Shown: piece after piece, positions 54,508 through 63,254 of the stretch | Layout of the letters: the number at the start of each line of letters is the position of its first letter | Numbering within the stretch: position 1 is the stretch's first letter | Source: Halalkalibacter krulwichiae | GTDB taxonomy: Bacteria; Bacillota; Bacilli; Bacillales; Bacillaceae_D | NCBI RefSeq assembly: GCF_002109385.1 | Contig: NZ_CP020814.1 | Coordinates: forward strand, 1,883,501 to 1,947,500 | Direction: 5' to 3' | DNA: 64,000 bases | The notes under the pieces: generated by a model | Told to the model about the DNA's origin: nothing | Seen by the model: the letters and a program-made list of their open reading frames with translations, nothing else | Database searches by the model: none | Translations under genes and position numbers: made by a program

Positions 54508-55524
54508 ATGTTAAAGGGGCATCAGACTTGGGAATTTGAGAATCGACCTGTTATTCTTTCGACCGGTACAGTTGGGGGTCCATTTGAAGCGAATGGAAAA
54601 TTGGCTGATGACTTTGATTTGCTACATGATGATTTGTGGATTGGGCAAGATTCATACGAGAAAGCCCAAAAAGTATTATTAGAGGAATCCATTACAAGAG
54701 CACTCGAGAAGGCAGAGCTAACAAATGAAGACGTCCATTTCATGTTTACAGGTGATTTAATTAATCAATTGACCCCTTCTAGTTTTGCTGGCCGTACTCT
54801 TTCTATTCCGTATTTAGGACTATTTGGCGCATGTTCTACATCTATGGAAGGATTAGCGCTTGCCTCGTTCATTATTAATGCGAATGGAGCTAAACGAATT
54901 GTCACTGCGGCTTCTAGTCATAATTCAGCTACGGAAAAGCAGTTCCGTTATCCGACTGAATATGGAGGTCAAAAGCCTCCTACCGCGCAATGGACAGTTA
55001 CGGCATCAGGAGCAGCTGTCGTTTCTAGTGAAGGAGATGGACCTGTTGTTACATCAGCAACAATAGGAAAAGTTATTGATATGGGATTATCTGATCCTTT
55101 TAATATGGGAGGGGCGATGGCACCAGCTGCAGCTGACACGATCGTATCACATTTTAGAGATCGCAATTTATCACCTGACCATTATGATTTAATTGCTACA
55201 GGAGACCTAGGGGAGATCGGGTTACCAATCGCAAAGGAATTATTACGAGAAAAAGGGCTAACTCTTCATGAAGATACACTTCAGGATTGCGGGTTAATGA
55301 TTTACAAAGAAGATCAACCTGTATTTGCAGGAGCTAGTGGACCTGGTTGTTCAGCCACAGTTACATATGGGCATCTTCTTAATCGGATGAAAAGAGGGGA
55401 ATTAAAGAGAATGTTAATAGTTGCAACCGGTGCCTTGCTTTCTCCACTTTCCTTTCAGCAGAAAGAAACAATCCCTTGCATTGCACATGCCGTTTCAATT
55501 GAAATGGGAGGGACAGCTCAATGA
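54508..55524 (+). CDS. spoVAD: Stage V sporulation protein AD
   Basis: 338 residues with the thiolase-like fold of SpoVAD, which binds dipicolinic acid on the inner membrane surface of the spore. Markers are VILSTGTVGGPFEANGKLAD, YLGLFGACSTSMEGLALASF with the Cys-Ser near residue 109, and AGASGPGCSATVTYGHLLNR near residue 275. GGGAGGG precedes the ATG. The stop overlaps the spoVAEb start by 4 bp. Confidence 0.96.
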   Translation: MLKGHQTWEFENRPVILSTGTVGGPFEANGKLADDFDLLHDDLWIGQDSYEKAQKVLLEESITRALEKAELTNEDVHFMFTGDLINQLTPSSFAGRTLSIPYLGLFGACSTSMEGLALASFIINANGAKRIVTAASSHNSATEKQFRYPTEYGGQKPPTAQWTVTASGAAVVSSEGDGPVVTSATIGKVIDMGLSDPFNMGGAMAPAAADTIVSHFRDRNLSPDHYDLIATGDLGEIGLPIAKELLREKGLTLHEDTLQDCGLMIYKEDQPVFAGASGPGCSATVTYGHLLNRMKRGELKRMLIVATGALLSPLSFQQKETIPCIAHAVSIEMGGTAQ

Positions 55525-55871
55525 TTTTTATTACAGCTTTTGTTGTTGGAGGTATCATTTGTGTCATTGGACAAGTTTTAATGGATGTCGTTAAATTGAC
55601 ACCGGCACATACGATGAGCACGCTTGTTGTAACCGGTGCTGTCCTTGATGGGCTTGGACTGTATGAACCATTAATCGATTTTGCTGGCGCAGGAGCGACG
55701 GTGCCGATTACAAGTTTTGGGAATGCCTTAGTACATGGTGCAATGGCAGAAGCAGATCAGTATGGTTTAGTCGGTGTTCTAACAGGGATTTTCGAAGTGA
55801 CGAGTGCAGGGATTTCAGCAGCGATCATTTTTGGATTTCTTGCCTCGCTCGTTTTTAGGCCAAAAGGGTAA
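55521..55871 (+). CDS. spoVAEb: Stage V sporulation protein AEb
   Basis: 116 residues with three or four membrane segments and the signature FAGAGATVPITSFGNALVHG. Together with SpoVAC it should form the membrane part of the dipicolinic-acid channel. ATG 55521 overlaps the spoVAD stop (ATGA-type coupling). The DUF1657 gene follows after 14 bp. Confidence 0.95.
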   Translation: MIFITAFVVGGIICVIGQVLMDVVKLTPAHTMSTLVVTGAVLDGLGLYEPLIDFAGAGATVPITSFGNALVHGAMAEADQYGLVGVLTGIFEVTSAGISAAIIFGFLASLVFRPKG

Positions 55872-55885
55872 GGGGTGAATTTCTT

Positions 55886-56089
55886 ATGACTGTAGGTAGT
55901 CAAGTACAAGGTTTGTTAATTTCTTTAAAATCAATTGACGCAACTTTATCATCCCTAGCATTAAAGTCGGATGAGGGAGAAGCTCGTGAGGCATTTCATC
56001 AAGGGGCATTAAAAACAAGATCGGTTATAAAAGAAATTGAAAAAAGAAAAGGTGAAATTGAATTTGAAGAACCACAATACCAACAATAA
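55886..56089 (+). CDS. DUF1657 protein, sixth gene of the spoVA2mob-type operon
   Basis: 67 residues, related to the first DUF1657 protein: LLISLKSIDATLSSLALKSD, then EGEAREAFHQGALKTRSVIK and the same ending EEPQYQQ. AAGGGGTGA precedes the ATG. It lies directly before the DUF421-DUF1657 fusion gene. Confidence 0.88.
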   Translation: MTVGSQVQGLLISLKSIDATLSSLALKSDEGEAREAFHQGALKTRSVIKEIEKRKGEIEFEEPQYQQ

Positions 56090-56103
56090 AGGAAGTGAAA
56101 AAT

Positions 56104-56964
56104 ATGCAAGGGTGGGTTGAGGTTGCACTTCGGAGTTTTCTTGGCTTCATTTTGTTTGTTGCTATCGCGAGGATGTTTATCCGTAAGCCGATCGGTGAGA
56201 CATCGCAATTAGAATTTGGACTAATCGCCTCAGTCGCCGTTATTTTTGGAATTGGCTCTATTCAATTGGCCATTCCACTCTCTCATTTACTTATAGCCTT
56301 GTTCATTTGGGCTGGTGGGACTTTTGCCATTCTCATGCTAAGTATGAAAAATGCAACATTTAGAGCTGCTATATACGGTAAAGGAATTCCGATTATGAAG
56401 GACGGTAAGATATTAGAAGATAATATGAAAAAACAGCATTTAACAAGTGATGAACTATTGCGTAAACTTCGCGGAAAACAAGTTTTTCAAGTAGCAGATG
56501 TTGAATTTGCCGTTCTAGAAGGGAATGGAGAATTAAATGTTCTAGTAAAGAAAGAACAGCAACCAATTACTGCTAAAATGCTTGACCACTATGTTGCCCC
56601 TATTAAAGAACCAGAAACAGTTATTATGGATGGGAAGATTCTACATGAACCTTTAGCTACGCGAGGTCTCAGTGAAGAATGGTTAAAGACAGAACTAAAG
56701 AAAAGCAATGCAATTGTTGAAAATGTATTCTTAGCACAGGTTGATGAATACGGACAAGTAACTTTTGATTTATTTGATGATGTTCTCCAAGTTGCAAAAC
56801 CAACAGAATTGCCACTTCTTGAAGCGAGTATTAAGAAAGCACAGGCTGACTTAGAATTATTTGCTCTTGATACTGAGGATAAACAAGCAAAGAAAATGTA
56901 TAGTTGGTGTGCAGAGCAAATGAAGAATGTTCATTCACTCGTCTCACCATTTACAAAATCATAG
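56104..56964 (+). CDS. DUF421-DUF1657 fusion membrane protein (2Duf-like)
   Basis: 286 residues. The first 90 contain three membrane segments, the middle is the YetF-type two-domain soluble region (KKQHLTSDELLRKLRGKQVF, DVEFAVLEGNGELNVL, DGKILHEPLATRGLSEEW), and the last 55 are a DUF1657 module (LEASIKKAQADLELFALDTE, KQAKKMYSWCAEQM). This arrangement matches 2Duf, the spoVA2mob product reported to raise wet-heat resistance of B. subtilis spores. ATG 56104 has AAAGGA upstream; GTG 56095 would sit on it. Last gene of the operon. Confidence 0.9.
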   Translation: MQGWVEVALRSFLGFILFVAIARMFIRKPIGETSQLEFGLIASVAVIFGIGSIQLAIPLSHLLIALFIWAGGTFAILMLSMKNATFRAAIYGKGIPIMKDGKILEDNMKKQHLTSDELLRKLRGKQVFQVADVEFAVLEGNGELNVLVKKEQQPITAKMLDHYVAPIKEPETVIMDGKILHEPLATRGLSEEWLKTELKKSNAIVENVFLAQVDEYGQVTFDLFDDVLQVAKPTELPLLEASIKKAQADLELFALDTEDKQAKKMYSWCAEQMKNVHSLVSPFTKS

Positions 56965-56965
56965 A

Positions 56966-57679
56966 TCAGTGCTGAATTCGTTGATAGTGTTCGTCTTTTT
57001 TTGTGAAGGCAAGTTGTAGATCTCCTTCACCATTTATTGTACAAAGAAAGATCTTTTCCAATCTAATAATCCCTTCGTCTTCTAGACGCTTTCGAAGGGA
57101 TTCTTTGCTAATTTTCAACTCTTTTAAGATTTCCTCTTTCATTTCACCCTCAATAATAACAGGATAGGATATCCCACTTGATTTTTTCGTAATTCCTAAG
57201 TCCTCAATGCTAGGTGCTGCTTTTGCAGGTTTCTTTTGGACGCTTAATTCTCCATTTGCTTCAATAACACCTAGTTGTACTTCATAAATATCAAAGACAT
57301 TTTTTTGACGAAGCATTTGCAAAATATTATCTACTGTAAATTGAATACTTTGAAGATTATCAACTAATAATTGTCCATCTTTGATAACCACAATTGGTTC
57401 AAACGTAATCAATTTGCCGAACTTTCTTTTTTTAAAGGCTAGTTTTGCTACAGATTTCTGCAAAAAAGCGATAGCCACAATGGCGAAAGCAGTATGCACA
57501 TGTTCGACCGAAGGGTCTGCTAAATCCGCACCTGTAACATTGGCCAGTGTGACAAAAATTAAAAAGTCAAAAATAGGGAGTTGTCCGATCGAACGTTTAC
57601 CCATAAACAATGTCATAGCGAGTAAGAGTGGATAAATTGTGACGATGCGCGCAAGTACGTTTGTTAGTTCTAGAAGCAA
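56966..57679 (-). CDS. DUF421 (YetF-like) membrane protein
   Basis: 237 residues, three membrane segments (IVTIYPLLLAMTLFMGKRSI, LPIFDFLIFVTLANVTGADL) and two soluble YetF subdomains (NLQSIQFTVDNILQMLRQKN, EVQLGVIEANGELSVQK). Convergent with the 2Duf-like gene, the stop codons only 1 bp apart. It is the third YetF-type gene within 5.4 kb and differs from both others in sequence. GGAGAGGG precedes the ATG on the minus strand. A spore-membrane role is inferred from the family. Confidence 0.9.
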   Translation of the reverse strand: MLLELTNVLARIVTIYPLLLAMTLFMGKRSIGQLPIFDFLIFVTLANVTGADLADPSVEHVHTAFAIVAIAFLQKSVAKLAFKKRKFGKLITFEPIVVIKDGQLLVDNLQSIQFTVDNILQMLRQKNVFDIYEVQLGVIEANGELSVQKKPAKAAPSIEDLGITKKSSGISYPVIIEGEMKEEILKELKISKESLRKRLEDEGIIRLEKIFLCTINGEGDLQLAFTKKDEHYQRIQH

Positions 57680-57895
57680 TTGATCCCTCTCCTTAATAAG
57701 GATATAACATCCATTATTTCCGATTTAATGAAAAATTAGTCTTTTTAAAGGAAAAGAGAACACAGCTTGAGCTGTAAATTATAGTCATATCATTGGTTGT
57801 CCCGCATAGACTTTGCTAGTAGGAGAAGGAAAAGACAGGCACTGCTAGTGTCTCATCAAGATGCTACTTTACTAAGACAGGACGGGGATCTGAAT

Positions 57896-59044
57896 ATGGG
57901 GAAAAAACTGGCACTTATACTATTGGCATTCTTACTTATTGTGACGGCTGTACCATTGTATGCTGCTGCAGAGCAGCGTAATTTCTCTGTTTCTGCTCAA
58001 GCAGCTGTCTTAATTGAGCAGGAGTCAGGAAGAATCTTATATGGGAAAAATCAAGATACACCTTTAAGAATTGCAAGTATTACAAAAATCATGACAGCGG
58101 TTTTAGCAATTGAATCGGGTAAAATGGATGAGATGGTTAAAGTCTCTTCAAACGCAGAAGGAACTGAGGGTTCTTCGATTTACTTAAGAGCTGGAGAAAA
58201 AATAAAACTTGAAGATTTAGTGTATGGCTTAATGCTACGCAGTGGAAATGACTCGGCTGTTGCGATTGCGGAGCATGTTGGAGGCAGTTTAGAAGGCTTT
58301 GTTTATATGATGAATGAAAAAGCTCAAGAACTTGGGATGAGTAATACGATGTTTCAAAACCCTCATGGACTAGACGATCATGAAGATCACTTTTCAACAG
58401 CTTATGATATGGCTTTATTAACACAATACGCTATGGAACTAGAGCAGTATCAAACCATTTCAGCAACCAAAAGTCACCGAGTTGATGGGGAACAAATACG
58501 TGTTTGGAGAAACAAAAACCGTTTGTTAACAGAGTTATATAAGTATTCAACTGGCGGTAAGACAGGTTATACGAAACGTGCTAAACGAACTCTTGTTTCA
58601 ACAGCGGAAAAGAACGGTACCGAATTAATAGCGGTAACCTTAAATGCACCAAGTGACTGGCATGATCATATGAATTTATTTAATTGGGCTTTTCAATCAT
58701 ATTCTATGGAAACGCTAGTTGAAGAAGGAGTTATGAAAGAGATAGAAGATGCATTTTATAAGGATAATGTGTATGCACCCTATTCATTTGAATTTCCCTT
58801 AACGAATGTAGAACGAGAAGCGTTAACAAAAGAAATTACATTATATAAGCCACCTGCTGATAAACGATCAGCTGAATTCATTCCTCCACAGCCAGTCGGA
58901 AAAGTAGAAATAAAAATTAATAATGATGTAATTGGTCAAGTACCCCTTTTATTTGATCCTCCAGAAGTCGAAGAGAAAAGAAGTTTCTGGAAAAAGTTTC
59001 TAGACATTTTTTCCTTCACTATTGGGGTGAGAAGCAGTGATTAA
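57896..59044 (+). CDS. dacB: D-alanyl-D-alanine carboxypeptidase (PBP5*)
   Basis: 382 residues, the length of B. subtilis DacB. A signal peptide (1-25, ending near LYAAAEQ) precedes the penicillin-binding domain with the three motifs: ASITKIM (SxxK, about 63), SGNDSAVAIAEHVGG (SxN, about 118) and GGKTGYT (KTG, about 222). It trims peptide side chains during cortex synthesis in the mother cell. The C-terminal domain (about 285-382) is beta-rich, with an amphipathic anchor. ATG 57896 has GGGGAT upstream. It overlaps spmA by 8 bp. Confidence 0.95.
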   Translation: MGKKLALILLAFLLIVTAVPLYAAAEQRNFSVSAQAAVLIEQESGRILYGKNQDTPLRIASITKIMTAVLAIESGKMDEMVKVSSNAEGTEGSSIYLRAGEKIKLEDLVYGLMLRSGNDSAVAIAEHVGGSLEGFVYMMNEKAQELGMSNTMFQNPHGLDDHEDHFSTAYDMALLTQYAMELEQYQTISATKSHRVDGEQIRVWRNKNRLLTELYKYSTGGKTGYTKRAKRTLVSTAEKNGTELIAVTLNAPSDWHDHMNLFNWAFQSYSMETLVEEGVMKEIEDAFYKDNVYAPYSFEFPLTNVEREALTKEITLYKPPADKRSAEFIPPQPVGKVEIKINNDVIGQVPLLFDPPEVEEKRSFWKKFLDIFSFTIGVRSSD

Positions 59045-59630
59045 TAAAATTTGGGTTGCGATGCTCGTCATTGGAATCATTTTTGGAGCAGTAAACGGGA
59101 GGATGGAAGAAGTTAATGAGGCGATTTTTGCAGGCGCTAAGGATGCTGTAACAATTTGCCTCGGGTTGATTAGTATACTTGTATTTTGGCTTGGCTTGAT
59201 GAGGATTGCTCAAGAAGGAGGGCTTTTGGATTTACTAGCTAAATTAATGCGCCCAATTGCGACTAGAATATTTCCGGAGGTTCCACCCAATCACCCTGCA
59301 ATGGGTTATATTTTATCAAATATGACTGCAAATTTATTTGGCCTTGGTAACGCAGCAACTCCGATGGGGATCAAAGCCATGCAACAGCTTAAGGATTTAA
59401 ATGGAGGAAGTGATTCTGCTAGTAGGTCTATGATTACATTGCTAGCAATTAATACTGCTAGTATTACACTAATACCTACAACGGTCATTTCGATCAGAAT
59501 GAGTTACGGATCCGTTTCTCCGACAGAAATCGTCGGGACCACTCTTATCGCAACAACCTGCTCGACACTCGGAGCGTTACTGATCGACCGATATTTTTAT
59601 TACAGACGTATTAGAAAGGGGCGAGCCTAG
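59037..59630 (+). CDS. spmA: Spore maturation protein A
   Basis: 197 residues, nucleoside-recognition-like membrane protein. Characteristic are GRMEEVNEAIFAGAKDAVTI and ILSNMTANLFGLGNAATPMG, the conserved core. SpmA works with SpmB in spore core dehydration and thus heat resistance. The GTG start at 59037 overlaps dacB by 8 bp and lies 0 bp from spmB, so dacB-spmA-spmB is one transcription unit as in B. subtilis. Confidence 0.95.
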   Translation: MINKIWVAMLVIGIIFGAVNGRMEEVNEAIFAGAKDAVTICLGLISILVFWLGLMRIAQEGGLLDLLAKLMRPIATRIFPEVPPNHPAMGYILSNMTANLFGLGNAATPMGIKAMQQLKDLNGGSDSASRSMITLLAINTASITLIPTTVISIRMSYGSVSPTEIVGTTLIATTCSTLGALLIDRYFYYRRIRKGRA

Positions 59631-60164
59631 ATGGGATGGATCACCGTTATTTCGATTTGGTTCATACCAGTCTTGATTGCCTTTGTTCTTATGTATGGAA
59701 CGTATAAACAAGTGCCGACGTACGAGACGTTTGTGGAGGGAGCAAAAGAAGGTTTTGGAATGGCTGTATCTATCATTCCATATCTAGTTGGGATGCTTGT
59801 TGCGATTTCAGTTTTCCGAGCATCAGGTGCAATGGACTTCATAATTAATCTAATGAAACCTGTATTACAAGCTATTGGTATTCCCTCAGAAATTGTCCCT
59901 TTAGCGATGATACGCCCCATTTCAGGAACCGGTGCTCTTGGAATGACGTCAGATTTAATCGCAACTCACGGACCTGATTCATTTATAGGAAGGTTAGCTT
60001 CTACGATGCAAGGAAGTACGGACACTACCTTTTATGTTTTGACCGTCTATTTTGGCGCTGTTGGAATTAAAAAGATGGGAGATGCACTTAAAGTAGGATT
60101 ACTTGCAGACGTTGTTGGAATTATAGCTTCCATTTTAATTGTGACATATGTCTTTGGAATGTAA
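59631..60164 (+). CDS. spmB: Spore maturation protein B
   Basis: 177 residues with YETFVEGAKEGFGMAVSIIP, AMDFIINLMKPVLQAIGIPS and the core RPISGTGALGMTSDLIATHG, matching SpmB. It starts on the base after the spmA stop, with AAAGGGG upstream inside spmA. A terminator follows at 60206, closing the dacB-spmAB unit. Confidence 0.95.
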   Translation: MGWITVISIWFIPVLIAFVLMYGTYKQVPTYETFVEGAKEGFGMAVSIIPYLVGMLVAISVFRASGAMDFIINLMKPVLQAIGIPSEIVPLAMIRPISGTGALGMTSDLIATHGPDSFIGRLASTMQGSTDTTFYVLTVYFGAVGIKKMGDALKVGLLADVVGIIASILIVTYVFGM

Positions 60165-60205
60165 GAAACAACCTGCTTGGATCGATATTCTAGAATATAG
60201 AAACT

Positions 60206-60252
60206 AAAGACTGCTAAAAAAGATATCCTTTCTTTTTCAGCAGTCTTTATTC
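60206..60252 (+). terminator. Terminator of the dacB-spmAB operon
   Basis: AAAGACTGCTAAAAAAG pairs with TTTCTTTTTCAGCAGTCTTT and is followed by ATTCTT. Confidence 0.88.
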
Positions 60253-60355
60253 TTAGAATCGTTTTCTTATTTATGTTAAAATGATTAGAAAATGTAAGCT
60301 GTTACATTGGAAATACAGTTGAAAGGCTATCAAGGCTAGGGGGAGAGAATGAATC

Positions 60356-61770
60356 ATGAGGAATTTTAATCTGTTTATTGACGGGCAATGGGTTTCACTA
60401 GATGAAAAAATCGATGTTACTAATCCATCAACTAAAGAAGTAGTTGGCCAAGTTCCAAAAGCGGGAGCTATAGAAGCAAAGCAAGCAGTAGACGCAGCTC
60501 ACAAGGCTTTTCCTAGCTGGTCTCGTTTAACAGCAAACGAGCGTAGCGAAAGAATTATGAAGTGGTACCAATTAATAGAGAGAGAGTCTGAGGAAATTGC
60601 GAAGTTAATGACGCTAGAGCAAGGAAAGCCTTTTAAAGAAGCTTTAGGCGAGGTAGGGTATGCCAATAGTTTTCTATCATGGTATGCAGAAGAAGGAAAA
60701 CGAATATATGGTGAAACAATTCCAGCTTCATCTCCTAATAAACGAATCATTATTCAAAAACAGCCGGTAGGAGTAATTGCAGCAATTACCCCTTGGAATT
60801 TTCCAGCCGCAATGATAACGCGAAAGGTGGCTCCTGCATTAGCTGCGGGGTGTACGGCAGTCATTAAGCCAGCAGAACAGACGCCGCTTACTGCCTATTA
60901 CTTAGTAAGTCTTGCCGAAAAGGCTGGTATACCAAAAGGGGTACTTAACGTCATTACGGGCAACCCAAAAGAAATTGGCGAAACGTGGATGAAAGATGCT
61001 CGAGTGAAAAAAGTGACGTTCACTGGATCAACAGAAGTTGGGAAAATCTTAATGAAACAGGCAGCAGGTACCGTAAAGAAGCTTTCATTAGAATTAGGGG
61101 GGCATGCACCATTCATCGTAATGGCAGATGCAGACTTGGAGAAGGCGGCTGAAGGGGCAATTGCGTCTAAGTTTAGGAATGCCGGTCAAACATGCGTTTG
61201 CGCCAACCGTATTTATGTACATGAAGAGATCAAGGAACCCTTCCTTGCTAAGTTTACAGAAAAAGTTCGAGCACTATCTGTAGGAGATGGATTCAATGAA
61301 GAGAGTGATATCGGACCTTTAATAGATCAAGCAGCTGTTGAAAAGGTTAAAACGCAAATAGATGATGCAATTCAAAAAGGGGGGAAGTAGTAATTGGTGG
61401 GGAGCCAATTTCTGGTTTATTTTATCAGCCAACCGTTGTGACCGGCGCGACTGATGAAATGCTTTGTATGAATCAAGAAACTTTTGGACCTGTAGCACCG
61501 GTTTCAACGTTCTCATCTGTTGAAGAAGTGATAAAACGGGCGAACGATTCTGCTTTTGGCTTAGCTGCTTATGTATATACGGAAAGTTTGTCTGATGCGA
61601 TTCGAATGAGTGAAGCACTTGAATATGGCATTGTAGGAGTCAATGATGCACTTCCTTCTGTGGCTCAAGCTCCTTTTGGAGGGTACAAGGAAAGTGGCTT
61701 AGGAAGAGAAGGGGGCCATCACGGGATTGAAGAATTTCTTGAAACGAAGTATATTTCAATGGGAATATAG
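60356..61770 (+). pseudogene. gabD: NAD(P)-dependent succinate-semialdehyde dehydrogenase, frameshifted
   Basis: About 471 residues when repaired. The aldehyde dehydrogenase signatures are present: GVIAAITPWNFPAAMITRK (about 138), VTFTGSTEVGKILM (about 220), catalytic Glu in LELGGHAPFIV (about 245) and Cys in FRNAGQTCVCANRIY (about 278). After QIDDAIQKGGK a TAG appears; at the G6 run 61379-61384 one extra G restores EVVIGGEPISGLFYQPTVV and the end to 61770, including QETFGPVAPVSTFSS. It oxidises succinate semialdehyde to succinate. No GABA genes are nearby. GGGGGAGAG precedes the ATG. A sequence error is favoured. Confidence 0.88.
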
Positions 61771-61790
61771 AAATCTCTTATATTAGATAG

Positions 61791-61826
61791 AAGCTATTAG
61801 GATTTACAAATCCTGATAGCTTTTTT
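61791..61826 (+). terminator. Terminator after the aldehyde dehydrogenase
   Basis: AAGCTATTAGGATTT pairs with AAATCCTGATAGCTT and is followed by TTTT. Confidence 0.9.
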
Positions 61827-61904
61827 CGTCAATAGTGTGACGAGAATCACTGAAGCTTGAGAATTCATGATGGGAAGAGTATGATGGTACATGAGGTGAA
61901 AGAG

Positions 61905-62633
61905 ATGGAACGGTTACAAAAAGTAATTGCCCAAGCTGGGATTACATCTAGGCGAAAGGCAGAACAACTTATTATTGAAGGCAAAGTAAAGGTAAATGGA
62001 AAAGTAGTACGTGAACTTGGGGTGAAAGTAACGCCAAATAAAGACGAGATTGAAGTAGAAGGCGTTCCGATTGACCGTGAAGAGCCAGTTTATTATTTGC
62101 TCTATAAGCCAAGTGGAGTTATCTCTAGTGTGAGTGACGATAAGGGAAGGACCGTTGTAACAGATTTTCTGGAAATTGAACAAAGGGTATTTCCTGTAGG
62201 TCGTCTAGATTATGACACATCAGGAGCTATTCTACTGACAAATGATGGTGAATTTGCGAATGTGCTCATGCATCCAAAATACAAGGTTGAAAAAGTGTAT
62301 GTCGCAAAAGTGAAGGGAATTCCATCAAGAGAAAAGTTGAAGGAACTTCAAAATGGTATAAAGCTCGAAGATGGGATGACTGCTCCAGCAAAAGTCAAGA
62401 TGATGTCGCTAGATAAAAAGAAAAATACGGCGATTATTCGAATTGTTATTCATGAAGGAAGAAATCGTCAAGTAAGAAGAATGTTTGAAGCAATTGATCA
62501 CCCCGTTATTAAACTAAAGAGAGAACAATACAGCTTCCTTACTTTAAAAGGTTTAAATCCAGGTGATGCGAGGCAGTTAAAGCCGATTGAAGTTAAGCAT
62601 TTAAAAGAATTAGCTGTCACGAAACCGTCATAA
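61905..62633 (+). CDS. rluB: 23S rRNA pseudouridine synthase B
   Basis: 242 residues. An S4 RNA-binding domain (RLQKVIAQAGITSRRKAEQL) precedes the RsuA/RluB catalytic domain with the signature VGRLDYDTSGAILLTNDGEF, whose Asp is the nucleophile. It forms pseudouridine in helix 89 of 23S rRNA (position 2605 in E. coli numbering). ATG 61905 has AGGTGA upstream; the longer frame does not. In B. subtilis rluB precedes the res operon, as here. Confidence 0.95.
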   Translation: MERLQKVIAQAGITSRRKAEQLIIEGKVKVNGKVVRELGVKVTPNKDEIEVEGVPIDREEPVYYLLYKPSGVISSVSDDKGRTVVTDFLEIEQRVFPVGRLDYDTSGAILLTNDGEFANVLMHPKYKVEKVYVAKVKGIPSREKLKELQNGIKLEDGMTAPAKVKMMSLDKKKNTAIIRIVIHEGRNRQVRRMFEAIDHPVIKLKREQYSFLTLKGLNPGDARQLKPIEVKHLKELAVTKPS

Positions 62634-62712
62634 ACGGAATTAGTCTACTTACTTAACTAACGTTATAATAAAGGGAATTGATAATAGTTATTGATTAAAG
62701 GGGGAGAGTTTC

Positions 62713-63240
62713 TTGAAACAAAAACGTTTAATCATGCGTTCAAGTATTCTGGCTATTATCGCAATTGCACTTGCCTATACGTTTTATTCAAATTTCATAG
62801 CTGATCGAAGTGTTGCCAAAGCTGGTGAGTTATCGGTTAATTTTGTATTGAATGACTTAGAAGGTCAACGTATTGAGCTAGAGGATTTAAAAGGAAAAGG
62901 TGTCTTTTTGAACTTTTGGGGAACCTATTGTCCTCCATGTGTTAAAGAAATGCCAATAATGGAAGATCTATACAACGAGTATCAAGAGAAGGGTGTAGAA
63001 ATCATTGCGGTAAATGCAGCTGAGCCTTCACTGACAGTTGAGCGCTTTGTTGATCGACATGGGCTAACTTTTCCAATTGCGATTGATAAAGGAAGAGATG
63101 TTATTGACGCATATGGAATTTCGCCGTTACCGACTACAATTCTGATCGATGAACATGGTACGATCGTACGTGTTCATCAAGGTGGCATGACAGATCAAAT
63201 GGTTAGAGATTTCATGGAAGAGATTAAACCCGGAACATAA
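62713..63240 (+). CDS. resA: Thiol-disulfide oxidoreductase ResA
   Basis: 175 residues. An N-terminal uncleaved anchor (residues 5-27) holds a thioredoxin fold outside the membrane. The active site is GTYCPPCVKEMP (CPPC, about 75); B. subtilis ResA has CEPC, so the second residue differs. ISPLPTTILIDEHG carries the cis-Pro. ResA reduces apocytochrome c for haem attachment. The TTG start at 62713 has GGGGGAGAG upstream. resB follows after 14 bp. Confidence 0.95.
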   Translation: MKQKRLIMRSSILAIIAIALAYTFYSNFIADRSVAKAGELSVNFVLNDLEGQRIELEDLKGKGVFLNFWGTYCPPCVKEMPIMEDLYNEYQEKGVEIIAVNAAEPSLTVERFVDRHGLTFPIAIDKGRDVIDAYGISPLPTTILIDEHGTIVRVHQGGMTDQMVRDFMEEIKPGT

Positions 63241-63254
63241 TAGAGGTGTGGGGA

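Noticed and set aside
60184..60197. Palindrome ATATTCTAGAATAT
   Set aside because: A perfect 14-bp palindrome after spmB, but AT-rich with no partner site or regulator to give it meaning.
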